Position numbers and translations under genes: made by a program. Source: Symbiodinium natans (lineage: Eukaryota > Sar > Dinophyceae > Suessiales > Symbiodiniaceae). From it: a stretch of 64,000 bases of DNA. The stretch is taken from the NCBI GenBank assembly GCA_905221605.1, contig CAJNDS010002149.1, positions 111,501 through 175,500 on the forward strand, read 5' to 3'. The notes below the pieces were generated by a model. The model did no database searches and had not been told where the DNA came from. It was given only the letters and a program-made list of their open reading frames with translations. Shown one piece after another: positions 38,301-46,399 of this stretch; the first letter of the stretch is position 1; every line of letters starts with the position of its first letter.

Positions 38301-39701
38301 TACTCCGAACGACTGAATGAGGACAGGATCGCCAAGTTGTTGAATGCCAACACCGACAAGTACTTGCAAAGATTCACTCGGGCCTGGAAGCTTGGAGGCT
38401 TGGCGGATTGCTGGATGGCCTAACATGGCCTTGGACCCTTGCAGCTCAAACAGGCCCAAGGGGCTCGAAGCCAGCGGTGTGCCGTCCGGTACGCGGATCC
38501 TGGCAGCGAGCCCCCCCCCCCAGCTCTCGTGGTTCCTGCAGTGTAAACGCAGGATATTCCAGCGACTTTTGTCCATCCTCACCTCTAAAAAGACTCCTGA
38601 TGGGCTAAACAAGGAGTCATCACCCCGCCGCGAGAGCCAAAAGCTCTGCCGTTGAGGCTCCTGGCCACCAATCCATAAGTCTGAGTCCGATCCCAGCCTC
38701 CTGTGCCAGCTGGAAATGAGTTTGATTGAACATCTGGTTGAAATGAGTGACTTTCTGGGGCTTTGGGGGGTTGTAATCCGAATAGGTTAGCACTTCTTAG
38801 TTCCCCAAACAATGCGTCAACACTAAGGGGCTCCAACGTGAAGGGTAACAGGGACCAGAGTGTGGCGCACTTTCAGGCGCCCGCGGCCCGTACCATGCGA
38901 TTTTCTGGCTTCCATATTCCACGAACATCGCGGTGCAACTCTAGATACTCTAGATTCTAGATATTCTAGGCACGAGCATGGCCGCGCTGACCGTCCTAGA
39001 AATTGTCACCCGCCAAGGCGTCGAACAGACTCGAGCAAGTGCTGGAATGGAAATTGTCGGTTGCGGTTATCGTTGTCGTTGTCGTTGTCGCTGGCGCTGT
39101 GGTTGTGGCTGTGGCTGTGGCTGTGGCTGTGGCTGTGGCTGTGGCTGTGGCTGTGGCTGTGGCTGTGGCTGTGGCTGTGGCTGTGGCTGTGGCTGTGGCT
39201 GTGGCTGTGGCTGTGGCTGTGGTGGTTGTTGGTCGTTGGTCGTTGGTCGTTGGTCGTTGGTCGTTGGTCGTTGGTCGTTGCTCGTTGCTCGTTGCTCGTT
39301 GCTCGTTGCTCGTTGCTCGTTGCTCGTTGCTCCTTGGCCGTTGCTCGTTGGTCGTTGGTCGTTGGTCGTTGGTCATTGGTCGTCCGTTGTCCGTTGTCCG
39401 TTGTCCGTTGTCCGTTGTCCGTTGTCCGTTGTCCGTTGTCCGTTGTCCGTTGTCCGTTGTCCGTTGTCCGTTGTCCGTTGTCCGTTGTCCGTTGTCCGTT
39501 GTCCGTTGTCCGCGGTCGCAGTCGCGGTCGCGGTCGACGTCGTCGACGTCGTCGTCGTCGTCGTCGTCATCGGCTTCGTCGTCGGCTTCGTCGTCTTGCT
39601 GCTTGCTGCTTGCTGCTCGCTGCTCGCTCCTCGCTGCTCGCTGCTCGCTGCCCGCTGCGTGCTCTGTTGTCTCTGCTACTGTCTCTGCTACTGTCTCTGC
39701 C

Positions 39702-39798
<97 letters not shown>

Positions 39799-42700
39799 TT
39801 GTTGCTGCTGTTGCTATTGCTTGCTGTTGTTGCAAGATTATGCTACCATGGGACAACAGAGGCGCAAAATCGTGGCAAACGCATGATCACAAAACCATTT
39901 GATTTGTTCAGCTGCGGTTTCTGTTGGGGCCAGCTTCTCGCCTCAATGGACTTAACCAATCTCTGCCCTGCACACGCTGCTAAGCCACAAGCCTACTTTT
40001 CTGCGGACAGTACACGGCTGCGAAGGATGCTGTTTGGTCCATTTCTTGGGGCACGCTACCTTAAATAGTGAAGCGATAGGGGTCGTATGGATGCCAAGCA
40101 TAAAACCCCCGGATCCTTGGAAGTTGCCGGCCACGGTTAGGATGGCCAGGGGCTCCGCTGAGGGCGCTGTGGGTGCTGCGGCGATGGGCAGGTCCGCAGA
40201 GACTCCCAGGATGTCCTCACGGGGCCATCTCCGGGTTCACAAGGCTTTGAGGCTTTTTTGGGGTTTACAGGCATAGGGGGTTTAGGGGTTTAGGGGGTTC
40301 AGTAGAAGATCGACGGGGTTTACGGGGTTCAGGCAGTTTCGGGGTGAAGGGTTTAAAGTGGGGCTTGGTGCGGAGCTTTGGACATTGTTTGGCGCTCGGC
40401 CCCGCCTGTCGCCGATACAGGAACTCTGCTGGCCGGAAGTCCTAAGCACTTCGAGGTCAAGGGGCTTCCATATACGGCTCTTCATACTTCTCTGTCCGCC
40501 TTCGAAGGGGTAATGGCCCTTAACCCTAAACCCCCTTAGTTGCCGAGGCACCCAGATGAAGCCCAAAGGCGCCACAAGGCGCCAGTTCACTGGGTCCAAA
40601 GAGTCGAAGGGCACCTTTTCCGGAAGGAGCAGATTCTCGAGGGTTTAGGGCCTTGCCTATGGGACCTTCGCGGCTTAGGGCTTAGGGTTTGGGATGGTTT
40701 GGGGTTTCGGGAGGCTCCCTGAAATCGAAACCATTGTGCCTTCAGCGGGAAAACGACCACACGGGTGGCCAAGCCACTTTCCGAATATGGTAGCATGCTG
40801 TCGAAGGACAGCACAAAGGAGCCTGCTCTGCGGCGACAAAGGTGGTCATGGGTGGCTTCGGGCTGCTTTGGGTTTCTGAGGTACTCCGGCGCAAGGCAGC
40901 TACTCAAACAAGAAAGCGACACCCAATGCAACAACAGCGCCCCCCCCCTCCCTCTACTGTGCAGAAAGCTGCAGGCCAAGAGCCACCAACACCGAACTCT
41001 CCAACAACCCAGAAACCCGACCCCAATCGGCCTGAGGGCATCGGCTCCTCGTAGACCTGGACAAAGTTTGGGCCAGAGCTTCGCCAGGGCTGTGGTGAAG
41101 CTGGGGAAGAAATCGAAGAAGAAGCTGCCGGAGCCCAGATTCGGGTTCAGGCTTTTGGTTTTAAGCGGGTGCCATGCAGGATTGCTGCGGATTGCTGCCA
41201 GAGGGCTCCAAAGGAGGTGCCGGGTCCCTCCGCGTCGCTGGCAATGTAGCGGATGGTGCTGTACGTCGCCTGGGAGCTTCAAGAGACAAGCAGAGGCCTT
41301 GTTCAGTTGCAAGGATGTGTGTTTTTGCTTCAGGGTTTGTAGGCTTTAATAGGGCTCGTGAGGTTGGAAGGGTTTTGGGTTGATCATGTGTTGGGGTTTG
41401 TGAGATCAGGGTTTATGGGGGTCAGGGCAGGAGGGCTCGGACCCCATTTGACCCAACGCCAGGTGGCGTCGATGTCGTCGCCGGCCGTACTCCGAGTCGT
41501 GAGCCTGGCAACTGCTTCAAACCTACACCGCACTTGACATCACGGAATGCCACAAGCAACCTTTCATCCAGTGAACGAAAGTTGCGTGCAGGCACTCGCA
41601 ACTACTTCATTGTAGAAGTTCCACCTCACGTGTCGGTTCTCCTCGACACCTGAGCCTTCGATTCGAGGAATCCTTCAAACCCAGGCCCCCTGGCCTGAAG
41701 CCGTCTTGCTGGGCGGAACTGTACCTGAGCCCGGCCACAAGACAAGGATCGGGTCGCTCTAGTTCTTTCACTCTTTCAGCCGAGCTTCTGCACCGCGTTG
41801 AAGACCTGGATTTCGAAGCCGTAAGTGCTTCCAGCAGCCTCAAGTAACTAGGCGATGCCCTTTGCAACTTAATTCAACATGACCGAAGTGCTTCAGATTC
41901 ACGGATTCATGCCCGCAGAAATGAGCAAACAGGCAAGGCACAATGCGCACGCTGCTTGGCAGAGTCACCTGGCCGAGGAGAAGCCGCGACGTCTCAAAAC
42001 CAAACTCCGACAGCCATCTTGTGCTATGGGAAGCTGGGAAATTGGGAACCCTCAAGCCGCCTCCCAAACCCAGAAGGCTGTAAAACTGAAAATTCCTGGC
42101 TGTGGCCTCGGGATTCCAAGTTTCGGGATCTCGGAAAGCCCGGCCTTGAATTTCAAGGTGTCAAGGCCTTGAAATTCCACAGTTTGGGGGGCTGCTAAAA
42201 TGAACTCGGCCCAGAAACTTGACTTTACAGGGTCCACCCCCACCGGACACCTCCAAACAGCCGCAAACAGCCGGGGACACTTGACTGGAGGGCCCATACT
42301 AAAGTGGGTCCAACAGTACCACGCAGAATCATTGGGCCTTTGGTTGGCGGTGACTTACATGTTCATCTTCGGCCACTTGTGGGCACATGTGGGAACGGCG
42401 GTTCATTGCCTCGTCGCGTTGACTTAGTCGAAGTGACCAGGGACGGATCAAGAAAGACTGGGTGCCCGTCACAGGCACCTTCTAGAGCCGGGCTCCTTAT
42501 CAAGCGGTCCGCCCAACGGAGGCCCTCAGAACGGGGTACCACCCTCTTAACCAAAAGTCACAGACGCCCTAAAACGCTCAAAGGCCAATGCCTCGGCGAT
42601 GTTGGGTGCACCTGAAAGGTTCAGGGTCTCTCGGGTTTGAAGGTTGTGGTTTAGTAAGCTTTATAACGCCCTTTGTTGGGGGGATTTTCGGGAGCAAATC

Positions 42701-43584
42701 CAAAATAAACCTGGTCTGAAAGCTGCTGAGGCCTGTACCTACACATACATTACAAGACAGGACTGGTCTTGGGGGTCGGGGCCAATAGCCGAAAACCCCT
42801 TGGTTCAGGGGTATGGCCTCAACCAACTTTTGTTGGGGATATTGGAGGCTCCGGGGAGAGGAATCCGGCGGGAGGGGGATGTGCAAGGTTCTAAGTTCTA
42901 TGTCCTGGCAGATTTGACGAACTCTCAAAAATCCCCGGAGTTTTCGGGTTTCGGTATGAACTTGCTTTTTTTCAAGGGACTGAAGGAAGAACCCTTTTTC
43001 TTTTTAGGGACCTTTGGGGTTCTTTAGGGGTTTATGAGAGGCTACTTCGGTATTTAGGGACTACAAAAGGTCTGTGCAGGGTAAAAAGGGGAATAAGACT
43101 AAGGGTCCCTTCTGAGGGTCCCTCCTTATACTCTGTTTTTCGTTTTACAAGCCTTCCAAACCCTAACTCCTAAAGGATCTAACATATGAACGATATGCAA
43201 GACTACTGTTCAACTACAGCAACTACATGGTGAGATGCTTCAATCGAACTCCCAAGTGACAGACCAAGTCGTAGACCTGAACGACGCGCCCAAGCCTAAG
43301 CCCCATCCCGACCTCCGACTCGGCAGCGCCGCACAGCCACCGGCGAGGTCGGGCGCAGCGCGGCCGTGCCGGCGAGTTGCACGGAGGGCGCGGCCTTAGA
43401 ATTCCACTTACTAGTTCTGGTATCCCGCCAGATGAATTGTAATTCGCCTCGGCTTCCTGCCGAGAAGCGTCCACCCCCCCCCCCCCCCCCCTGTGGGACC
43501 CCCCCCAATCCCTTGGAGGAGCTGCAAACCGATGCCGTGGAGGGTCCCGCTTGTCGGTGGCTCCTACAGGGGGAGTGCCTCAAA

Positions 43585-43617
<33 letters not shown>

Positions 43618-46387
43618 CCCCCCCCCACCCGCTCTGCCCTTCCTCCCTCTTTCGTCCTGGGGCCGGCCCGGCTGCCGAGGCGGTGCGCGCAAGCGTTTAC
43701 AATTACATGGTTGGGCAAAGTCTAGGGTCCGAGGAGGTTTTGGAGTTTGGGGTTTTTTATGGCGGTCCTTGACGCTGATCGGTCTCGAACTAAAGACTGG
43801 TTGCGATTGCTGTAGTCCTGGTCCACAGATGCAAGGGGCGTAGTGTACCCACTTGTTCTCTACAGCCAAACCTTCAACCCTAAATCCCCAACCAGAAACC
43901 CGGACCGCATGATTGCAGCAAAGGGCGTAGTGGTAAGCCGGCAGCGGCTGGGTCAGGCAGCTTGGCGGGAAGCTGAAGCCCTGGCTCGTTAGGTTTACTC
44001 CGGAGTCTACCCTTAGGAAAACTCCTTAAGTTTCAGGCTGACTTTCCCTTTATGAGCACAATTGGATGAAGTCCTCGGGCACACGCAGCTCCAGAGCTCC
44101 CCCGTTGCCAGGACCGCTTTGCTCGGCAGTGAAGAAGACGGAGAGCCAATTCCTCTCTCAAGTTGCGATGTTAGCGCTGGGCCCTAGCGGCAAGGGTTTG
44201 TGGGATGCGTGAAAGTTCAGGTTCAGGGTTTAGGGCAGAAGCCTTCAGCAGACATTTCCACGAACGTCTATGACAGAAATTTGTCTTCTGCAAGATGTGT
44301 GGGCTACAGCCTCGATTCTCAGAAGCGATTCAGAGATGGTCGACACAGGTACCCTCAGGCTGGCAACTTGAAGAAAGCTTCGGAGGCGTAGGGCAAGGCC
44401 TGGCTTAGCTTGGCTTTAACAGAGGCCGATAAGAACCGCCAATTTACCTAGCCTTTTTGCGGGCTCGAACTCTCAAACCCGGGAATCTTAGGAAGCAGCC
44501 TAAGCCTGAGCCCTATCCCGACTAAAACCCCCAGACCCCACAGAAAAGAGAAAGAGAGAGAGGGAGGCAAGTCTTGGGGTTCCTGAGGTGAGTTTCGAGA
44601 CACTTCCCACCTGGTGACGCCCGCTCCGAAGAACTCAGGCGTGACCGTGGCATCTGCACGGGCTTTAGAGGTGTTGTGAGTGTTTGGGAGTGTTGGGTGT
44701 TTCGGGGGCTAGGATGTTCTTTTCTTTTTCCCGAAAGCATGGCGAGGGTTTTTTCAGCGGAGGTAGTCTTCGGGAAGATTCGTCGTTGTTGATGATGCAT
44801 GGATGGATTTCGTGATGGATGGTGGATGGATGGACGGCGTGATGGATGTCGTGGCTTTCCTCTTGAAACTGATGTGTTTTAAAGCAAGGGGTATGGTTGA
44901 CGGAACTCGCCGCACCTGCCACAAATCATCGCGCTGGCGCGTGCAAAGGCCTTCGCTTTCTCGTGCGCGAACGACAACCCTCCGCGTGGCCGCGGGGTGT
45001 CATGACGCTGGCGCGTGGGAGGTGTTGGCATTTTCGTCCGCGAACGACAACCCTCTGCGTGTTCGCGGGGTGTCGCGACGCTGGCGAAGTGTTCTAAGGT
45101 CATTTCTACACCAGTCGCGGTTGTTGCTTACAAGGATCTGGCGGGGGTTCAGGTCCGCATGGATGCCGTCATGGATGTCGTGATGATGATGGATGACGCG
45201 TGCATGGATGCCGTCAAGGATTTCGAAAATTAGTGATGTCTTAACTACGGCTCTAAAATGCTTTCGGGAGAACCGTTCTCTAGTTTGCTTCTTTTTTGTT
45301 GGAGGGGGTGGGGGGGAAGTTAGGGTTTCGAGGGTTTTCTGTTTTGGGCTCGATACGCGGGCAGGTCCTCAACTTATGGCCCCTGGCTGTGTCCTGCGAT
45401 TTAATACGCACCGGTACCTTACCTCACAAGCCTTTTATGTGCCACACGTATATTTGACAGCACAAGCCTAAAGCCTGCAAACTCTTGCAAGCCCCGAAAA
45501 TCCCGCAGCTCGGCCTCTCAAGACCCCCAAGACCGGCACATTCTTCCTCAGCCTGCACTGCTTCGTCTCTATACGTTGAAAGCGTTGACAGCTTTGAAAG
45601 TCTAGGATTTAGGGATTAGGGGTGATAGGGAAGCTTCTCCAGAACCTGGTAGGGTGAATGGGGACCTATTCCGAGCAAGGAAGTTCGAAGCTCGAGAAAA
45701 AAGAAAAGCCGTCGGGGGGTTTGGTTGGGCTCTTGCCTTGATCTTGATGAACGAAGTTTGCACTGGGTTCTTGGCTTTGGGTGCTCAGGTTTGCTATCCT
45801 CTGGCGAGAGCTGGGACAGGTGCCCCCAAATACCTAAAGCCTCAGCTCTAAACCCGCATCTGGGCTTAAGGGAGGTCTTTGATTTTTCTTGGGGGTGGGG
45901 GGAGGGGCGACGGGGTGGACGCAACTACGGGCTCTTTCTTGATAGCCCCGTAAATGCCAGGACCGGACCATGCTAGATCCATCCTCATGTGCCTCGCCGA
46001 TTCTTCGGTCAGAGCCGTCAGCAGTCCGGTTCTCGGCAGCGCCTGGGGGTTTGTACGATTGTCCTCTCCTTTGTCTACAACGGTTCAACCACGACGTCTC
46101 GTAAATCCTCTGGTTGATTCCGACTCAGATTCCGATCGCTCCCATGCTTCCTTCTGAGAGCGAGCGGCGGTCGAAGCGGTAGCCAGAGGAGCTGTTGTGC
46201 CACGGAGCCTGCACAGGTCATGGGGGCCTTCGTTCATTTACGCTACACTGCACATCAAAGGCAATAGCCCTAAACATCGCGAAGCCCGGCAGCCCGATTA
46301 TAAATGCCTGAAAACACTTGGCCTGAGAGTCCAAACGTTCTGCGGGTCGTTTTGGGGGAGCGCGAAGATGGGATTGTTGACCACCAG
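15767..46387 (-). CDS. Gene E: giant multi-exon gene of repeated beta-rich modules
   Basis: About 45 candidate minus-strand exons spread over 30 kb share one recurring module. Its parts, in order, are: a strand ending in V-x-N-P-x3-P with a following N/L-W-T-L; a D-rich loop and GY-x-V-x-GF; N-x-L-x-L-x-F; then GG-x-L-x-V-x-AP-x-G(F/Y)-x-F-x3-C. At least five or six module copies can be traced. Most neighbouring exons join in phase. The pattern suggests tandem Ig-like or REJ-like beta-sandwich domains of a secreted or surface protein, with a Cys near each module end. This is an inference from the motif pattern, not a family match. The stop candidate is TAG at 15,767-15,769. The 5' end was not found and should lie between about 46.4 and 48.1 kb. 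It could be two adjacent genes rather than one. Confidence 0.6.
15875..17210. repeat. 44-bp satellite array with 240-bp higher-order duplication
   Basis: About 30 imperfect copies of a 44-bp unit (core CATTCGGGGTGGCCAAAACC, then GGGCGACACATTTAGTAAAG). Positions 16,501-16,605 and 16,741-16,845 are the same almost base for base, a 240-bp higher-order duplication. Some units are truncated (for example 16,355-16,400, 16,640-16,680 and 17,060-17,080). The array lies between two gene E exons, so it is intronic if that gene model holds. The many 60-97-residue frames here are repeat translations. Confidence 0.95.
18995..19045. repeat. Telomere-like TTTAGGG cluster in a gene E intron
   Basis: GGGTTCTAGGGTTTAGGG followed by TTTAATTAGGGTTTAGGG, directly next to the exon end at 19,041. 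This is one of the densest of many dispersed copies. Others occur near 7,950-8,000, 13,070, 17,530, 17,820, 27,700, 34,510, 40,275-40,320, 40,660-40,690, 62,395-62,450 and 63,475-63,500. Confidence 0.85.
19041..21357 (-). CDS. Gene E exons, block 6: one near-complete module
   Basis: Exons are about 21,245-21,357 (RAYSLILGSVANPSTPGTAL then WTMTSYAPQQQ), 21,041-21,087 (VLAEDGLLDTAGQRD), 20,429-20,492 (DGSQTGYIVVEGFSLSGATC), 19,700-19,750 (DIVNTELSLAFVAFPRV), 19,517-19,574 (YLVLSAPADFAFLEKSFSP), 19,165-19,229 (FPLISGQVEVLELEGNRPRH) and 19,041-19,088 (LRAKATELDGSGKTQL). All joins from 21,041 onward are in phase. Read in order this is the canonical module: ANPSTPGTALWTM, DG..GYIVVEGFSLSG..C, N-x-E-L-S-L-A-F, L-V-L-S-AP-x-DF-x-F. 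The intron after 19,041 starts GCGCCCTAAACCCTAATT, so telomere-like words touch the splice site. Confidence 0.7.
20028..20110. repeat. C-rich low-complexity tract
   Basis: Runs of CCCCCC interrupted by G and A in the intron between the 20,429 and 19,750 exons. The overlapping Gly-rich frames are not genes. Confidence 0.8.
21720..21870. repeat. Dispersed repeat, copy 1 (shared with 53.4-53.6 kb)
   Basis: Contains GTTTTAAGCCGTGCAAGCTT and GCTTCAATGC, flanked by C and G runs (CCCCCCCCCCTG... and GGGGGGGGAC) and TTTGCAAATG. The reverse complement recurs at 53,590-53,630 and more loosely at 53,420-53,470. Non-coding. Confidence 0.65.
22370..22925. repeat. Irregular minisatellite with CTCACTCACTCGCGGGCCC
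   Basis: Five or six degenerate copies of a unit of about 100-150 bp containing TTTTGCTGTCGCTGCGGGCC, GCGGGCGCGCTCACTCACTC, GCGGGCCCGTGTTTTTTGCT and GTAGCACTCG. No gene is seen from about 21.9 to 25.2 kb. Confidence 0.8.
22930..24930. other. Intron-like stretch with no supported exon
   Basis: Unique sequence between the 22.4-22.9 kb repeat and the CTGGAGTGCCC minisatellite, between gene E exons at 25,241 and 21,357. Several short frames are open on both strands, but none combines protein-like composition with splice signals well enough to list. Confidence 0.4.
24935..25105. repeat. CCCTGGAGTGCCCAACCCCAG minisatellite, plus orientation
   Basis: About six imperfect copies of a 25-35-bp unit (CCTGGAGTGCCCAGCC, CTGGAGTGCCCAACTC, AGAGTGCCCAGCCCCAGAG and similar), ending in a G run at 25,096-25,113. 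The same unit occurs inverted at 61,168-61,253. Confidence 0.8.
25241..27950 (-). CDS. Gene E exons, block 5
   Basis: Exons are 27,898-27,950 (TFGSKVGATMLAALAKY plus CA), 27,490-27,529 (G|NVVVRNPTVIAME), 27,226-27,283 (ADYGNLLDIGHLSPLCQAC), 27,008-27,036 (EAPGFLLTE), 26,274-26,339 (ILLSTSLEIGDVLEIIAPDG then YD; may extend upstream to CFSAHLLCASRLGLD), 26,129-26,164 (KPSAPCAASTPQ), 25,753-25,773 (short, weak), 25,461-25,520 (PLPVPSCNVRVVHFEFATA) and 25,241-25,336 (VRIASENHAKKAVEVIVRNP then IPASTANPPSTL). Joins from 27,950 to 26,129 are phase-consistent throughout. GDVLEIIAPDGYD, C-rich exons and two VRNP motifs repeat the module order. The 25,520-25,336 join does not fit in phase as placed. 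Confidence 0.6.
27319..27357. repeat. GGA trinucleotide microsatellite
   Basis: Purine-rich (GGA)n tract in a gene E intron. Confidence 0.9.
28737..30338 (-). CDS. Gene E exons, block 4
   Basis: Exons are 30,297-30,338 (EQNLWTISFAGEAT), about 29,888-29,944 (LLRTGWAESESLDASKM, donor GTAAAG), 29,627-29,724 (VGDARCNSAFNTCRGAEFRV then ELREWPATPTRN, donor GTACGC), 29,089-29,190 (34 codons, HVHAHPLDIQMPRAPDDCQE then TRNNVTLRFRTTNA) and 28,737-28,775 (APFGYVFPTLCQA). The 29,888 end (phase 1) fits the 29,724 start. The 29,089 exon joins 28,775 in phase 0 to give NNVTLRFRTTNA|APFGYVFPTLC, the full module C-terminal signature. An exon with W should lie between 29.63 and 29.19 kb but I could not settle its frame. 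Confidence 0.65.
31340..31500. repeat. Cluster of GTAGGCCTACC palindromes
   Basis: Seven or more GGTAGG / CCTACC words on both strands, including TAGGCCTACC at three places, giving many short inverted repeats. It lies in a gene E intron about 110 bp below the exon at 31,612. Confidence 0.7.
31612..34067 (-). CDS. Gene E exons, block 3
   Basis: Exons are 34,003-34,067 (GAMITLARPASIATSTFTLK...), 33,924-33,950 (VTNVILAFD), 33,367-33,450 (GRYRQIMALPFGCQAPAGFS then FPALCTVV), about 33,049-33,097 (CRACNGPGTHLCK), 32,830-32,892 (DVFGPGNQIPLAFAAFEASA) and 31,612-31,647 (AVGELRGSSSHR). The first three join in phase 0 and read strand, N-x-I-x-A-F-D, then CQAPAGFSFPALC, again the module C-terminal signature. 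The 33,049 exon is Cys-rich (three Cys in 13 residues). Donors are GC, GC, GT, unknown, GTGAGC and GTCTAG. Intervening introns hold the 32.1-32.5 kb minisatellite and the GTAGG palindrome cluster at 31.35-31.50 kb. Confidence 0.6.
32090..32520. repeat. Imperfect minisatellite of about 90-100 bp
   Basis: Three to four copies of a unit containing CTTTCTGGCTCCGGGTATGC, GGACTTCCCACG and GTCCCACCAAAATCCCACTT (units begin near 32,262, 32,361 and 32,448). In a gene E intron. Confidence 0.8.
34969..35524. mobile_element. MITE-like element, copy 1, with C-tract expansion
   Basis: The start, TGTAAATTCGCCTCGG then CTTCCTGCCGAGAAGCG, and the end, GGCCGGCCCGGCTGCCGAGG then CGGCGCGCGCAAGCGTTTAC, are shared with the copy at 43.44-43.70 kb. 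Internal shared words are TGTGGGACCCCCCCCAATCC, CTTGGAGG and GAGTGCCTCAAAAA. The reverse complement of the end begins TTGTAAACGC, so the termini form a short imperfect inverted repeat (TGTAAA...CGCC...CGGC). CTCGGCttcctGCCGAG forms a hairpin. About 280 bp of nearly pure C (35,159-35,435) replaces about 35 bp in the other copy. No transposase. Confidence 0.65.
35767..38499 (-). CDS. Gene E exons, block 2
   Basis: Exons are about 38,441-38,499 (IRVPDGTPLASSPLGLFEL), 38,225-38,272 (NVFLLEFGYDSNTAT), about 37,888-37,947 (VRALVNFHVDYFRTSLAGQ), 37,580-37,709 (43 codons, NVLMIQFQSITALPVGGSLL then VDAPAGFAVEAGLCFAGRTR), 37,446-37,481 (ESCALQVAPSLE), 37,242-37,310 (DLAAVSATLLCSAVVPTTTQ), 36,076-36,141 (VPAGPYVMALAARNPLVPEL) and 35,767-35,846 (GGFWIFKTLAGLEWRISSFT...). 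The last five join in phase 0. The 37,580-37,709 exon carries the complete N-x-L-x-I-x-F...GG-x-L-x-V-x-AP-x-GF signature in one exon and is the clearest in the gene. 36,076 to 35,846 gives ARNPLVPELGG|GGFW, the NP...W signature split by an intron with a GC donor. Confidence 0.65.
39060..39835. repeat. Chain of six abutting microsatellites
   Basis: In order: (CTGTGG)n about 39,098-39,222; (GTTGGTC)n about 39,225-39,282; (GTTGCTC)n about 39,283-39,335; (GTTGGTC)n again to about 39,375; (GTTGTCC)n about 39,383-39,510; a CGTCGT tract to about 39,590; GCTGCTT/CGCTGCT words; then (CTG)n of about 35 units at about 39,700-39,797. It sits in the gene E intron between exons at 40,135 and 38,499. The 286-402-residue frames across it are repeat translations. 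Confidence 0.95.
40135..46387 (-). CDS. Gene E exons, block 1 (N-proximal)
   Basis: Exons are 46,323-46,387 (LVVNNPIFALPQNDPQNVW then TL, GC donor), 44,611-44,653 (ATVTPEFFGAGVT), about 44,066-44,152 (NWLSVFFTAEQSGPGNGG then ALELRVPEDF), 41,453-41,504 (LTTRSTAGDDIDATWRW), 41,199-41,269 (ATYSTIRYIASDAEGPGTSF...), 41,057-41,100 (FTTALAKLWPKLCP), 40,576-40,635 (NLLLPEKVPFDSLDPVNWRL) and 40,135-40,215 (DILGVSADLPIAAAPTAPSA then EPLAILT). 44,611/44,152, 41,199/41,100 and 40,576/40,215 are phase-consistent joins. An exon at about 45,965-46,040 is likely but two frames compete there. NNPxxxLP...VWTL and GGALELRVPEDF match the module signature. The 42-44 kb interval has a MITE-like element and no clear exon. 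Confidence 0.55.
43437..43704. mobile_element. MITE-like element, copy 2
   Basis: A 268-bp copy of the element at 34,969-35,524 with the same ends and the same internal words. C runs occur at 43,473-43,490 and 43,588-43,614. The flanks outside the two copies are unrelated as far as I can see. The 60-170-residue proline/glycine frames over both copies are artefacts. Confidence 0.65.
44815..45230. repeat. GATGGATG-rich tracts flanking a 75-bp tandem duplication
   Basis: GATGGATG words at 44,805-44,850 and 45,160-45,220 bracket two copies (near 44,967 and 45,042) of a 75-bp unit containing CGCGAACGACAACCCTC and GCGGGGTGTC. Non-coding. From 45,235 to about 45,950 I see no exon. Confidence 0.75.
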
Positions 46388-46399
46388 CTTCCTTTGACA

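Noticed and set aside
38860-40068. 286-402-residue open frames at 38.9-40.1 kb
   Set aside because: Open in several frames on both strands because heptamer, hexamer and CTG repeats contain no stops. Low-complexity composition.
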